From Flagellimonas aquimarina (GTDB lineage Bacteria; Bacteroidota; Bacteroidia; Flavobacteriales; Flavobacteriaceae), in assembly GCF_003149745.1 (NCBI RefSeq), contig NZ_QGEG01000002.1, positions 682,001 to 746,000 of the forward strand: 64,000 nucleotides of DNA, written 5' to 3'. Of the stretch, positions 53,977 through 63,293 are shown piece after piece (position 1 is the first letter of the stretch; each line of letters opens with the position of its first letter). The translations under genes were made by a program, and so were the position numbers. The notes beneath the pieces are model-generated. The model was not told the DNA's origin. It did not search any database and saw only the letters and a program-made list of their open reading frames with translations.

Positions 53977-54104
53977 TTTATTCTGTTTTTTAAACGTTTA
54001 ACAAGACCAACTTTCACGAGTTTCGTCAGAGGTTGATTTTGAGATTGCAAAAGTAATGCAATATTTATAAATAACAAGGTGTTTTTTACTTTTTGAAATG
54101 TGAA

Positions 54105-54428
54105 TTAAACAGCAGTGGATTTTCTGAGATGCCTTACTGCAAATAAAAGAAGCCCCAAAGCAAATAGAATATAAGGTATAGCTCCTAAAATGCTGATAAT
54201 CTTTGTGGCTTGTACTAGGGACTCTGCGCCATTATATGCTGCAATTCTATTCCAAATAATACTACCCACAGAAAAGAGCAGGGTTAAAATACTTGCGGTC
54301 AACATTAAAATGGTGGCACTGTTTTTTTGCTTAATCAGCATAATGATGCATGCGGTTATTACTGCTAAATGGGAAATCCCATGTAATAAGCCACCTATTA
54401 TAAAATGTATATATTCATTATTTTCCAT
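54105..54428 (-). CDS. Small four-helix membrane protein of unknown function
   Basis: The 107-residue protein is almost wholly hydrophobic with about four membrane helices (10-31, 38-58, 75-92 and near the end) and the start MENNEYIHFIIGGLLHGISH. No family motif is recognised. It begins 2 nt after the trmD stop, so it is translated from the same transcript, and lies between trmD and rplS, which are adjacent in many bacteria. Role unknown. Confidence 0.7.
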   Translation of the reverse strand: MENNEYIHFIIGGLLHGISHLAVITACIIMLIKQKNSATILMLTASILTLLFSVGSIIWNRIAAYNGAESLVQATKIISILGAIPYILFALGLLLFAVRHLRKSTAV

Positions 54429-54430
54429 AA

Positions 54431-55105
54431 CTATTCTAATAAATCTGGTCTTCTTTGTGTTGTTCGTTTTATTGCCTGCTCTTCACGCCACTTTTCAATC
54501 TTTGGAAAATCACCGCTCAATAATATCTCGGGAACTTTTGATCCCTTATATTCCGAAGGTCTGGTGTAAACGGGAGGTGCCAATAGATTATCCTGAAAAG
54601 TATCTGTTAGCGCAGAAGTCTCATCATTTAATACTCCAGGGAGCAACCTAATAATGGAATCGCACAACACTGCAGCCGCCAATTCGCCACCGGAAAGCAC
54701 ATAATCGCCAATAGAGATTTCTCTCGTAACGAATAGATCACGTACCCTTTGGTCCACACCCTTATAATGACCACATAGAATGATCAGATTGTTTTTAAGG
54801 GACACCTCATTGGAAATAGCTTGATTTAATGTGCTGCCATCTGGCGTCATGTAGATTACTTCATCATATTCCCTTTCTTTTTTGAGTTGAGAAATACATT
54901 TGTCTATTGGCTCTATCATTAATACCATTCCTGCTCCGCCCCCAAACTGGTAGTCATCTACTTGTTTATAGTTGCCTATGGAGTAATCCCTAAGATTATG
55001 AAAGTGAACTTCTACCAAGCCTTTTTCAATGGCTCGCTTTAAAATTGAAGCTTCAAAAGGACTTTTTAGTAATTCTGGTAAAACTGTAATAATGTCTATC
55101 CGCAT
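54431..55105 (-). CDS. trmD: tRNA (guanine37-N1)-methyltransferase
   Basis: The 224-residue SPOUT methyltransferase modifies G37 of several tRNAs to prevent frameshifts. Start [20 protein letters not shown]; then [40 protein letters not shown] and [20 protein letters not shown] form the knotted SAM site, with the C-terminal domain [20 protein letters not shown]. Full length. Followed after 2 nt by the small membrane gene. Confidence 0.97.
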   Translation of the reverse strand: MRIDIITVLPELLKSPFEASILKRAIEKGLVEVHFHNLRDYSIGNYKQVDDYQFGGGAGMVLMIEPIDKCISQLKKEREYDEVIYMTPDGSTLNQAISNEVSLKNNLIILCGHYKGVDQRVRDLFVTREISIGDYVLSGGELAAAVLCDSIIRLLPGVLNDETSALTDTFQDNLLAPPVYTRPSEYKGSKVPEILLSGDFPKIEKWREEQAIKRTTQRRPDLLE

Positions 55106-55136
55106 GGCTTGTAAAGAAAGTTGTCAAAGATAGCGG

Positions 55137-55586
55137 TTAATTTATGTTGGTATTCTTCCAGAAGAAATGAAAATAATCATCATCCTTTTGCCAGCCCAAT
55201 CGTTCGTATAAATTTTTAGCGGGGTTGTCAGTGGCCGTCTCCAACGCCAGTCCTTTGTAACCTTGTTTTTGACAAAAAGATTTGGCATGGTTCAACAATG
55301 CTTCACCTATTCCTTTTTTTCGAGATTCTTGAGAGACGAATAAGTCATTCAATATATAGAAAGGTTGAAGGGATACAGATGAGAATGTTTTATAAAGTTG
55401 GGTAAAACCAACGGCCATGTCTTTCTCTAGCGCCAAAAATATAACGGTTTCATTATTTAAAAAGCGTTTTTTTAGGAATGTACGAGAAGCGTCAATATCC
55501 GTTGGTTGCCCATAAAACATTCTGTATGAATTAAATAAAGGTGTAACAAGCTCTATATCGGATAGAGTGACATTTCTAATCTCCAT
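55137..55586 (-). CDS. GNAT-family N-acetyltransferase
   Basis: The 149-residue protein has the GNAT order: MEIRNVTLSDIELVTPLFNS, then YILNDLFVSQESRKKGIGEA with the acetyl-CoA loop (RKKGIGEALL), KGLALETATDNPAKNLYERL and the ending GWQKDDDYFHFFW. The substrate cannot be read from sequence; small-molecule amines are common for this size class. It lies 31 nt upstream of trmD on the same strand. Confidence 0.9.
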   Translation of the reverse strand: MEIRNVTLSDIELVTPLFNSYRMFYGQPTDIDASRTFLKKRFLNNETVIFLALEKDMAVGFTQLYKTFSSVSLQPFYILNDLFVSQESRKKGIGEALLNHAKSFCQKQGYKGLALETATDNPAKNLYERLGWQKDDDYFHFFWKNTNIN

Positions 55587-55599
55587 AAGGCAAATGTAA

Positions 55600-58017
55600 T
55601 TAATTCACTCGTCTACGTTCGTCTTCAGAACCTGTTCCCCTTTGCCTTGCAGATCTAAGTTTATCATTTCCAAAACTTCTGGAATAGGTTAGTAGAAAAG
55701 TTCTATTGCTAAAGTCAAAGGTGTTTTTGGTGTTTAAATTTTGCTCGGGTATTTGTGTTCTGCCGGTAAATTCAAAAGAATCCCATACATCATTTACTGC
55801 AAACCTAAGTGTTCCCCATTTGTCACCAAGTTTTTTTTGAAACCCTATGTTCATTCCAAATACGGGATCAAATTTCCTTATCCCAAATAGACTGGCCCCA
55901 AAATAATTCATATTGATTTCTGAACTGAAGGTTTTGGTAATGGTAAATGAATTAGAAGTGTTGGCCCTAAAGGTATTTTGTTCAAAACTGAAAGGAACAT
56001 CTTGAAGCAATGCACTTACTTGCGTATTCACATATATAAAGTTATTCTGCATTTTCCACCAGTTGGTTATGGTGATGGGCAATCCCAAGGTCACGGTGAA
56101 CAACTTGGTTTGGTCATTATTGGCCGCTTCAAAAAACAACCTTCCCGTAGCTTCGTCAAAACGTTCCTGAAAACCAGATATGGATTCGTCTTCCACCGAA
56201 TATTGAAAGGAAAGGAGAAGGGATTTATAAGTGGCATCAAACTTTACTGAATTGGATGTAGCTGGCTGTAAAGCAGAATTACCTGATAAGAACGTTGTGG
56301 GATCTATGAAAATTACAAATGGTGCAAGATTATTGAATGTTGGACGGGTAATACGTTTTGAGTAAGAAAGGTTGAAACTTAAGGTATCGTTCACCATATG
56401 TGAAATGAACACACTTGGGAAAAGATTTCCAAAATTTCTGTCCACAACGCGACCTTCAGTTTCTGTGTCAAGCTCAGAGTCGGTATGCTCATATCTAAGA
56501 CCAAGCTTCATGCTGGTTTTTTCCGTTAGCTTGTAATCTATAGAAGTATAGGCGGCCAGTATTTGCTCATTAAGGATGCTCTTGTTGGTCAGCGTTGGGT
56601 CTTCAATAAAACTTTGTCCGTCAAAAGTGGCGACAGAAACATCGTTTTCAAAATCTGAAATCACTGCTTTGACACCGGTCTCCAATTTCAAATCTTCATT
56701 TAACTGATTGCTATAGTCAGCCTTACCAACGGCTATGTTTATTGGTGTTGTTTTGTCACTAAGAGTAAGTTCTTCACGAAGAAAGTTGTTGTCTCCGTCA
56801 AAAAAACTATTGGTGTAATCTGTTGGGTTTTCGTCATAGTAATGCAGGTAATCCAGGTCTACACTTATAAATTCATTATCGGTGAAATTATGTTTTAGAT
56901 TGATATTGGAGTTAAAATGTTGCCATTGGTTTCGTTCTGTATTTATAAGTTGTACAAAGGAAAAGGGGATACCATTCTCCGTTTCTCTACTATCATTGAC
57001 TGCATCCATGGTCCATTTGTTATCATAGGCTCCAACAAGAACCCCTAAGACTGTTTTATCAGAAGCTTGATAATCCAAGCCTAACCTAATATTATGATTG
57101 CGCTGTCTTGGATTACGATCGGAAACGGTTGCCAAATTGACAATATCACCTTGTTCATTTGTAAAGATTCTTGAAAAGTCAAACTGTTGGCCTTGTGTAT
57201 CTATCAGAAAAGAATAGTTTCCAAAAAGATTTATCTTGTTTTTTCTGTAGTTAAAGCTGATGTTATCCGAAGTGGTTTCACCATTACCTACTCCTCCAGA
57301 GATGGAGTAGGTGCCGTTTAGCCCTAAATCTGTCCGTTTTTTAAGTACAATATTTATGAACCCTGCATTGCCCTCTGCATCAAAATTTGCTGGTGGTGTG
57401 GTTATTAGCTCAATACTTTCAATATTGTCAGAACTCATGCCTTCAAGCAATTGGACAATGCTTTCTTGGGGCATATAACTTATTTTTCCATCAATCATTA
57501 CAACAACACCATTTTTCCCCGCAAGAGATATGGCACTGTTTTGCCTGTCCACAATAACTCCTGGTGAGCGCTCCAAAACTTCTAAAGCGGAACTGCCCGC
57601 AGATACAATACTGTTTTCAACATTGATCACCATACGATCAATTTTCTGAACAAAAATTGGTTTTGTGGTCTGCACCACAACCTCGTCCAACTCCACGCCC
57701 TCATTTAGGGTTAAGGTTGAAATTGTAAAAGCGGTATTTTCTTGAAACGTGAAAACCTCAGTGGATTTAGTGGAAAAACCGACCATGCTCGCGGTCACAA
57801 TGTAGTTGCCTGAAGTTACTCCTTCAAACTCAAAAGCTCCTGAATCATTGGTAATGGCTCCCTTAACCAAAGTGGAGTCTGTTGCGGTTTGTAATAGCAC
57901 GTTGGCAAAGGCTAGCCCATCTCCGTTACCATCGATTATTCTTCCATTTATTTCTTGAGCCTTCACAAACAGGGCAATAAGAAACAATGGGATAAAAGTT
58001 AGTTTTCTTTTGTCCAT
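55600..58017 (-). CDS. Outer-membrane beta-barrel receptor of the OMP_b-brl_3 type
   Basis: The 805-residue protein starts MDKRKLTFIPLFLIALFVKA, a signal peptide; a frame eight residues longer is less likely. A carboxypeptidase-like regulatory domain (INGRIIDGNGDGLAFANVLL, NYIVTASMVGFSTKSTEVF) is followed by a plug segment (LEVLERSPGVIVDRQNSAIS, NIESIELITTPPANFDAEGN, AGFINIVLKKRTDLGLN) and a barrel of the group called outer membrane beta-barrel protein 3. These resemble TonB receptors but often lack a TonB box. Ends near RTFLLTYSRSFGNDK with a basic tail. Monocistronic; substrate unknown. Confidence 0.9.
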   Translation of the reverse strand: MDKRKLTFIPLFLIALFVKAQEINGRIIDGNGDGLAFANVLLQTATDSTLVKGAITNDSGAFEFEGVTSGNYIVTASMVGFSTKSTEVFTFQENTAFTISTLTLNEGVELDEVVVQTTKPIFVQKIDRMVINVENSIVSAGSSALEVLERSPGVIVDRQNSAISLAGKNGVVVMIDGKISYMPQESIVQLLEGMSSDNIESIELITTPPANFDAEGNAGFINIVLKKRTDLGLNGTYSISGGVGNGETTSDNISFNYRKNKINLFGNYSFLIDTQGQQFDFSRIFTNEQGDIVNLATVSDRNPRQRNHNIRLGLDYQASDKTVLGVLVGAYDNKWTMDAVNDSRETENGIPFSFVQLINTERNQWQHFNSNINLKHNFTDNEFISVDLDYLHYYDENPTDYTNSFFDGDNNFLREELTLSDKTTPINIAVGKADYSNQLNEDLKLETGVKAVISDFENDVSVATFDGQSFIEDPTLTNKSILNEQILAAYTSIDYKLTEKTSMKLGLRYEHTDSELDTETEGRVVDRNFGNLFPSVFISHMVNDTLSFNLSYSKRITRPTFNNLAPFVIFIDPTTFLSGNSALQPATSNSVKFDATYKSLLLSFQYSVEDESISGFQERFDEATGRLFFEAANNDQTKLFTVTLGLPITITNWWKMQNNFIYVNTQVSALLQDVPFSFEQNTFRANTSNSFTITKTFSSEINMNYFGASLFGIRKFDPVFGMNIGFQKKLGDKWGTLRFAVNDVWDSFEFTGRTQIPEQNLNTKNTFDFSNRTFLLTYSRSFGNDKLRSARQRGTGSEDERRRVN

Positions 58018-58131
58018 GTTTTTTGATTGATTATTTACCATTTAGCAATAGCTGGTAAATGCAAAAGTGAGATTTTGGGCAGTAAATGGAACTTGTTGAT
58101 TGAAAGTAAGTTCCTATTCTTTAGGGAATTT

Positions 58132-58161
58132 AAAAAAAAAGCTTCCAAAAACGGAAGCTTT
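58132..58161 (-). terminator. Rho-independent terminator after the coiled-coil membrane gene
   Basis: On the reverse strand AAAGCTTCC and GGAAGCTTT pair with a GTTTTT loop and a run of eight or nine T follows. Confidence 0.85.
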
Positions 58162-58170
58162 AACAATTAT

Positions 58171-58776
58171 TTATTTTTTATTCTTGTTCAGTTCATCTTG
58201 AAGCTGACGGCTAATTTTTTGTTCGCGTTCCAAAGCCCTTCTTCTATGATCTTCATATTCCCTTTCCACATCGGCCAGAGCGGTCTTAGCTTGATGTGTT
58301 AAAAAGTTGCTATTTCTAAACCTATAGATGAAGAAAAGTAAAAACAACAATAGCCCAAGGATGATGGACCATAAGATAAGTTTATAGGTTCCTTTGCCTA
58401 CCATTGCACCAAAAAAGGACATGCTATCTTTTTCGTCAGTAACGTTCTTTAAATTATTGGTGGTTTCCTGAAGTTTGGCATTTAGACCATCTATCTCTGA
58501 TTTGTTTCTTGCTATTGTTGCTGACAACTCTTTTATAGAGGCATTGGCATTGTTGATAGAATCAAATATGTTCGTCTTAATCTTATTAAGGTCGACCAAG
58601 CGTATTACTTCATATCTAATGCCATTTGCCCTGTAATTACCAGACTTCCTTTCCAGTTCTCGAAATTGACCTACAAGGGTCTCATCGTTATTTGATGTGG
58701 AATTCTGTTGTTGTGCAAAAAGCGAAATAGAAGTTGTTAGCAATGCAAGGGTTAAAAAAACTTGTAATCGTTTCAT
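58171..58776 (-). CDS. Exported coiled-coil protein with C-terminal membrane anchor
   Basis: The 201-residue protein begins at the ATG at 58776 (a TTG two codons earlier is less likely) with a signal peptide (residues 1-20, ending LFAQ). Residues about 60-120 are coiled-coil-like (IFDSINNANASIKELSATIA, NKSEIDGLNAKLQETTNNLK), a membrane helix follows at about 133-150 (LILWSIILGLLLFLLFFIY), then a charged tail (REYEDHRRRALEREQKISRQ). It has no methyltransferase motif, although related flavobacterial proteins are sometimes labelled tRNA (guanine-N1)-methyltransferase. Function unknown. Confidence 0.78.
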   Translation of the reverse strand: MKRLQVFLTLALLTTSISLFAQQQNSTSNNDETLVGQFRELERKSGNYRANGIRYEVIRLVDLNKIKTNIFDSINNANASIKELSATIARNKSEIDGLNAKLQETTNNLKNVTDEKDSMSFFGAMVGKGTYKLILWSIILGLLLFLLFFIYRFRNSNFLTHQAKTALADVEREYEDHRRRALEREQKISRQLQDELNKNKK

Positions 58777-58885
58777 GGTCAATATTCTTATTAATTTAGA
58801 TTAAGGGTAGGGCGAAATTACACCAATAAACTAAAAATCAAAAGAAAAACCTTTTGATGGGTTATATCTATCCAATAATTTGGTT

Positions 58886-60334
58886 CTAATAATAGGTATA
58901 GCGTCTTACTTTGGCAATGTATTTTGCAAGTCTAATAACCTGATGGGAATATCCATATTCATTATCATACCAGATATAAAGCACTATACTTTTCCCATCG
59001 GCAGAAACTAAAGTTGCCTTACTATCATAAATTGATGGTGCCGAGGCCCCAACAATATCAGATGATACGAGCTCATTGCTTAAGGAATATTGTATTTGCT
59101 CAACCATATCACCTTCAAGCGCGTACTTCTTTAAAATGGTGTTTATACTTTCCTTAGACGTTTTGTTCTTTACCTCCAGATTTAATATTGCCAGAGAGCC
59201 ATTTGGAACAGGAACACGGATAGCGTTCGAGGTCAATTTCCCTTTTAACGACGGCAAGGCCTTTGCAACAGCGGCTCCAGCACCAGTTTCGGTAATAACC
59301 ATGTTTAATGCCGCAGCACGTCCTCTTCTATATTTGCTGTGCATATTATCCACTAAATTTTGGTCATTGGTATATGCGTGAATGGTCTCTAAATGACCCT
59401 TTTTTATTCCTAGAGAATCTTCTATTACTTTTAAAATAGGGGTAATTGCATTGGTAGTGCATGATGCGGCAGAAAAGATTTTGGTCTTATCTGGATCAAA
59501 TTCGGTATGGTTTACTCCATGTACTATATTTGGAACCTCTTTTCCGGGAGCGGTTAATAAAACTCTGTTGGCTCCTTTGGCTTCTAAATGTCTGGATAAT
59601 GCTTTTTTATCCCTAAAGGCACCAGTGTTATCAATTATTAATGCATTATAAATACCGTGTTTTGTATAGTCTATATCTTCAGGCTTGGCCGCATTGATAA
59701 ACTTAACAGTTGTACCGTTTATTATAAGAGCTTGGTTCTCGGTATCCACATCAACAGTACCCATGAATTGACCGTGTACAGAATCTGTCTTTAGCAATGC
59801 GGCCCTTTTTTCCAATATTTCTTCAGTTGCTTCACCTCTCACGACAACAGCTCTAAGCCTTAATTGACTGCCTCTGCCCGTTTTGGCCATAAGCTCTCGT
59901 GCAACCAACCTTCCAATTCTTCCAAAACCATAAAGAACCACATCCTTTGGTTTTATTTCTTTTGTTGACTGAGCATCTTTGAGCTTTTCTATTACAAAAG
60001 CTTTTACATTAAGGTGAGTGTTATCATCTGAGTGATATTCATAAGTAAGCTTTCCAATATCTAGTTTGGCAGGCGGTAAATTAATATCATTGATGGCACG
60101 TAGAATCTCAACAGAATCAAAGATCGATATTGGTTTTTGGACAAATTCGCCTGCATATTCATGTAAATTGATAATATCACTTACATTTTTGTCTATGATT
60201 TGATTTTTGAAAAGGACTACTTCAATGGCCTTGTCGTACCAAAGATCACTAATAATTTTAATGAACTCTGTGGTTGCTTTTCTTCTATCAGCTTGGAAAG
60301 CAAGTTCTTTTTCGTAAGACTTAATATCACTCAT
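58886..60334 (-). CDS. gap: Glyceraldehyde-3-phosphate dehydrogenase with N-terminal extension
   Basis: The 482-residue enzyme has a normal GAPDH core at about 130-480: VVLYGFGRIGR (133-143, NAD-binding), SAASCTTNAITP with catalytic Cys292, His319 in TIHAYTNDQ, and WYDNEYGYSHQV near the end. Ahead of it stand about 130 extra residues (SDIKSYEKELAFQADRRKAT, AVIEKLKDAQSTKEIKPK region) with no recognised domain, much longer than the ~335-residue classical enzyme. This is the long-form class seen in some Bacteroidota. It catalyses the glycolytic or gluconeogenic oxidation step; coenzyme preference is unclear. Confidence 0.93.
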   Translation of the reverse strand: MSDIKSYEKELAFQADRRKATTEFIKIISDLWYDKAIEVVLFKNQIIDKNVSDIINLHEYAGEFVQKPISIFDSVEILRAINDINLPPAKLDIGKLTYEYHSDDNTHLNVKAFVIEKLKDAQSTKEIKPKDVVLYGFGRIGRLVARELMAKTGRGSQLRLRAVVVRGEATEEILEKRAALLKTDSVHGQFMGTVDVDTENQALIINGTTVKFINAAKPEDIDYTKHGIYNALIIDNTGAFRDKKALSRHLEAKGANRVLLTAPGKEVPNIVHGVNHTEFDPDKTKIFSAASCTTNAITPILKVIEDSLGIKKGHLETIHAYTNDQNLVDNMHSKYRRGRAAALNMVITETGAGAAVAKALPSLKGKLTSNAIRVPVPNGSLAILNLEVKNKTSKESINTILKKYALEGDMVEQIQYSLSNELVSSDIVGASAPSIYDSKATLVSADGKSIVLYIWYDNEYGYSHQVIRLAKYIAKVRRYTYY

Positions 60335-60413
60335 GGATTATGGTTGAATTGTTGTTTTTAAATTCTCGGCAAAATTAGATATTTCAAACGTTTTCGTAAA
60401 GGATTTTTCAAAT

Positions 60414-60445
60414 AAAAAAAGCACCTTTTTCAGGGTGCTTTTTTT
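60414..60445 (-). terminator. Rho-independent terminator after the HtrA gene
   Basis: Reverse-strand AAGCACC and GGTGCTT pair and are followed by a T-run; arms also have the A-run needed for use in the opposite direction. Confidence 0.8.
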
Positions 60446-60464
60446 GATGTTTTGTCGATACTTT

Positions 60465-61856
60465 TTATTGAAGGATAAGGCGTTCTTTTTCTCCTTTTTC
60501 ATTAATCATGGTGAAGCTTGTTCTACCGTACTTGGCAATTTCACCAAAAAGAGCTTTAGCATCATTAATGTCTTTTATCTCTTTATCATCTACCTCGGTG
60601 ATTACCTTGTTCTTTAAATTATACCTGCTGTAGCCTTCTGGCACATCTATAATTTTAACTCCTTGCTTTACTCCAAAGGTCTTTTTGTCTTCCTTCGTCA
60701 AATTTTTGACCATGAATCCAGTAGTGGGCAAAACTATGGTTTGCTGTTTTTTAAGTGTTACTCTTTTAGAAACTCGTTTGCCATCCCGATCAACAACCAC
60801 CTCTACAACATCACCCGGTCTTTTTGAAGAAAGATATCCTGTAAGTTCAGAAAATTTTCTTACCAAAATATTGTCTACTTGTTTAATAACATCTCCAGTT
60901 TCTAGTCCCGCTTCTTCGGCTCCAGAGTCTTCGCTAACTTGAGATATATATACTCCTTCTATTTCATCCAATCCAAGTTCCATTGCTTCTCTGGAGTTTA
61001 TGTTAGCCGCTGAGATACCCATTAAACCTCGCTGAACATTTCCAAATTCCATTATGTCTTCGACGACTTTTTTTGCAATGTTACTGGGTACCGCAAAAGA
61101 GTAGCCCACGTAAGACCCGGTCTGGGATGTGATAGCGGTATTGATTCCAATCAGGTCCCCATTGGTGTTCACAAGAGCGCCACCGCTGTTTCCAGGGTTA
61201 ACTGCTGCATCTGTTTGTATAAAGGACTGATTTCTCCCAAGAGATCGGGCCTTTGCACTAACAATTCCAGCTGTTACTGTTGAGGTAAGACTAAACGGAT
61301 TTCCTACAGCAAGTACCCATTCACCAATTTTAGAGTTGTCAGAATCACCAAAAGCCAGATAGGGGAGTGGCCTATCTACATTTATCTTTAAAAGAGCTAT
61401 GTCCGAATCAGCATCTGCACCAATGACTTCAGCTTCATAAGTTCTTTTGTTGTTCAATGTAATCTCCAATTGACTGGCCTGCGCAATTACATGATTGTTA
61501 GTGACAATAAAGCCATCAGGAGAGATGATAACCCCAGAACCTGTACCAATTTGAGGAGTTTGCTTGCGTTCAAATCCATAAAAGAAATCGGAAAGGCTGT
61601 TAGAACCTTTATTGATTGTTAAGTTTTTTACATGTACTACGGCATTTACCGTTTTTTCTGCGGCAATGGTGAAATCAACCTCATTGATTCCTGCTCCTCT
61701 TGCAGAAGTAGATATGCTGCTCGTGCTCAAGAACGGAGTTTCTTGATTTGTAGCGACCCATTTATACGTATCTTTTTCAAAAAACAATTTATAAGCTCCT
61801 AAAGTAATTGCACCAGCAAACAGTGATACAATGAACAAACTGGCTATTCTTTTCAT
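60465..61856 (-). CDS. HtrA/DegP-type serine protease with PDZ domain
   Basis: The 463-residue envelope protease has an N-terminal membrane anchor or signal (MKRIASLFIVSLFAGAITLG) and the trypsin-like triad His122 (TNNHVI), Asp152 (DSDIALLK) and Ser224 (NPGNSGGALVN). One clear PDZ domain lies at about 290-370 (EGVYISQVSEDSGAEEAGLE, GDVIKQVDN); a second, degraded one at about 380-460. It digests or refolds damaged envelope proteins, as DegP/DegQ do. Flanked by terminators. Confidence 0.95.
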   Translation of the reverse strand: MKRIASLFIVSLFAGAITLGAYKLFFEKDTYKWVATNQETPFLSTSSISTSARGAGINEVDFTIAAEKTVNAVVHVKNLTINKGSNSLSDFFYGFERKQTPQIGTGSGVIISPDGFIVTNNHVIAQASQLEITLNNKRTYEAEVIGADADSDIALLKINVDRPLPYLAFGDSDNSKIGEWVLAVGNPFSLTSTVTAGIVSAKARSLGRNQSFIQTDAAVNPGNSGGALVNTNGDLIGINTAITSQTGSYVGYSFAVPSNIAKKVVEDIMEFGNVQRGLMGISAANINSREAMELGLDEIEGVYISQVSEDSGAEEAGLETGDVIKQVDNILVRKFSELTGYLSSKRPGDVVEVVVDRDGKRVSKRVTLKKQQTIVLPTTGFMVKNLTKEDKKTFGVKQGVKIIDVPEGYSRYNLKNKVITEVDDKEIKDINDAKALFGEIAKYGRTSFTMINEKGEKERLILQ

Positions 61857-61964
61857 AATTCAATAATAATTTAACATTAAGCTTTAACAAAATTAGGCGA
61901 ATTCGTTTTTAACATAATCAGTTTAACTCGTTTTTAACTACAAAAAATTCCTTAAAGAATACTC

Positions 61965-61972
61965 TATATTTG
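61965..61972 (+). promoter_or_regulatory. Candidate -7 box for dapF
   Basis: TATATTTG fits TAnnTTTG, 18 nt before the dapF ATG at 61990; no good TTG at -33 was seen. Confidence 0.4.
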
Positions 61973-61989
61973 TTCCTTTGCAAGCAATT

Positions 61990-62766
61990 ATGGTACTACA
62001 ATTTTTTAAATATCAAGGAACGGGAAATGATTTTGTGGTCATTGACAACAGACTGGAACTTTTCCCCAAAAACGATACCAAATTGATTGCCAAACTATGT
62101 GACCGGAAATTCGGTGTAGGTGCAGATGGCCTTATTCTGCTTGAGGATGATGCAGAATCTGATTTTAGAATGGTGTATTTTAATGCAGATGGTGGGGAAA
62201 GTAGCATGTGCGGTAACGGTGGTAGATGTTTAGTGGCGTTTGCAAATTATTTGGGTGTCATTGATAAGGAGACCACATTTAATGCAATTGATGGATTGCA
62301 TTATGCTACAATAGAGGATGATATAGTAAATCTTAAGATGCTAAATGTCAGTGAAATAAGAGAAAAACTTATGTATGTTTTTTTGGATACAGGTTCTCCA
62401 CATCATGTTCAACTGGTTGAAAACTTGAAAGATTTAAATGTAAAATCTGAGGGTGAGAAATTACGCTATGGCCTTTATGGAGAATCTGGCAGTAACATTA
62501 ACTTTGTAAGACAATCGGACAAGGACTCTTTTGATGTAAGAACTTATGAGCGAGGGGTGGAAGATGAGACATTGTCTTGTGGAACAGGAGTTACGGCTGT
62601 TGCCCTGGCAATGCATAAACAAGGAAAAACAGCATCCAACAGGGTGAGCATCAATACCCAAGGTGGTGTTTTGACCGTCGAATTTTTGCAGCAAAATGGA
62701 GGGTACACCGATATTTTTTTAAAGGGACCAGCCAAGCAGGTTTATAAAGGAGAGATTGAATGTTAA
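61990..62766 (+). CDS. dapF: Diaminopimelate epimerase
   Basis: The 258-residue cofactor-free epimerase turns LL- into meso-diaminopimelate for lysine and peptidoglycan. The ATG at 61990 opens MVLQFFKYQGTGNDFVVIDN, the conserved start; a frame four codons earlier from a TTG is rejected. The two catalytic thiols are Cys74 in SSMCGNGGR and Cys197 in LSCGTGVTAVAL. The stop overlaps the next ATG by 7 nt, coupling translation to an acetyltransferase. Confidence 0.97.
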   Translation: MVLQFFKYQGTGNDFVVIDNRLELFPKNDTKLIAKLCDRKFGVGADGLILLEDDAESDFRMVYFNADGGESSMCGNGGRCLVAFANYLGVIDKETTFNAIDGLHYATIEDDIVNLKMLNVSEIREKLMYVFLDTGSPHHVQLVENLKDLNVKSEGEKLRYGLYGESGSNINFVRQSDKDSFDVRTYERGVEDETLSCGTGVTAVALAMHKQGKTASNRVSINTQGGVLTVEFLQQNGGYTDIFLKGPAKQVYKGEIEC

Positions 62767-63293
62767 GCTTAAAAGGAGAGCAAATTTATCTAAGGGCTTT
62801 AGAACCAAAAGACTTGGATTTTCTTTACCAGCTGGAAAATGATACCGCCATATGGGAAATCAGTGGTACCATAAAACCTTATTCAAAAAAAGTATTGCAG
62901 CTCTATTTGGAAAATTCTCATAGAGATATATATGACGTAAAGCAGTTACGGCTATGCATATGCAACAAGGATGATCACTGCATTGGTTTAATTGATTTGT
63001 TTGATTTTGATCCAAAGAACAGAAGGGCGGGCATTGGTGTTGTAATTGCCAATACTGAAAATAGAAATAAAGGTTTGGGTGCAGAAGCTATATCCCTTCT
63101 TTGCAATTACGCTTTTACAACACTGGACCTTCATCAGTTGTACGCTAATATACTTGAGGGAAACGATGCAAGTATACATCTATTTGAAAAACTGGGCTTT
63201 AGTAAAATAGGAGTAAAAAAAGAATGGATCAGAACCAATAGCGGTTTTAAAAATGAGATAATTTTTCAAAAAATAAATTCCAATGTATCTTAA
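62760..63293 (+). CDS. RimJ/RimL-type GNAT N-acetyltransferase
   Basis: The 177-residue protein opens MLSLKGEQIYLRALEPKDLD and has RRAGIGVVIANTENRNKGLG with the acetyl-CoA loop, and LHQLYANILEGNDASIHLFE followed by KLGFSKIGVKKEWIR at the end. The order is the RimJ/RimL subgroup that acetylates protein N-termini or small amines; the substrate is unknown. The start overlaps dapF by 7 nt and its stop overlaps the mltG start by 11 nt, so the three form one coupled unit. Confidence 0.92.
   Translation: MLSLKGEQIYLRALEPKDLDFLYQLENDTAIWEISGTIKPYSKKVLQLYLENSHRDIYDVKQLRLCICNKDDHCIGLIDLFDFDPKNRRAGIGVVIANTENRNKGLGAEAISLLCNYAFTTLDLHQLYANILEGNDASIHLFEKLGFSKIGVKKEWIRTNSGFKNEIIFQKINSNVS

Noticed and set aside
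54190..54651. 153-codon + strand frame across the small membrane gene and trmD
   Set aside because: It spans the junction of two real reverse-strand genes, which no real gene would be expected to do, and has no domain.
58171..58776. Annotation as tRNA (guanine-N1)-methyltransferase
   Set aside because: No SPOUT knot is present; the protein is a coiled-coil membrane protein, and the true trmD is at 54431-55105.
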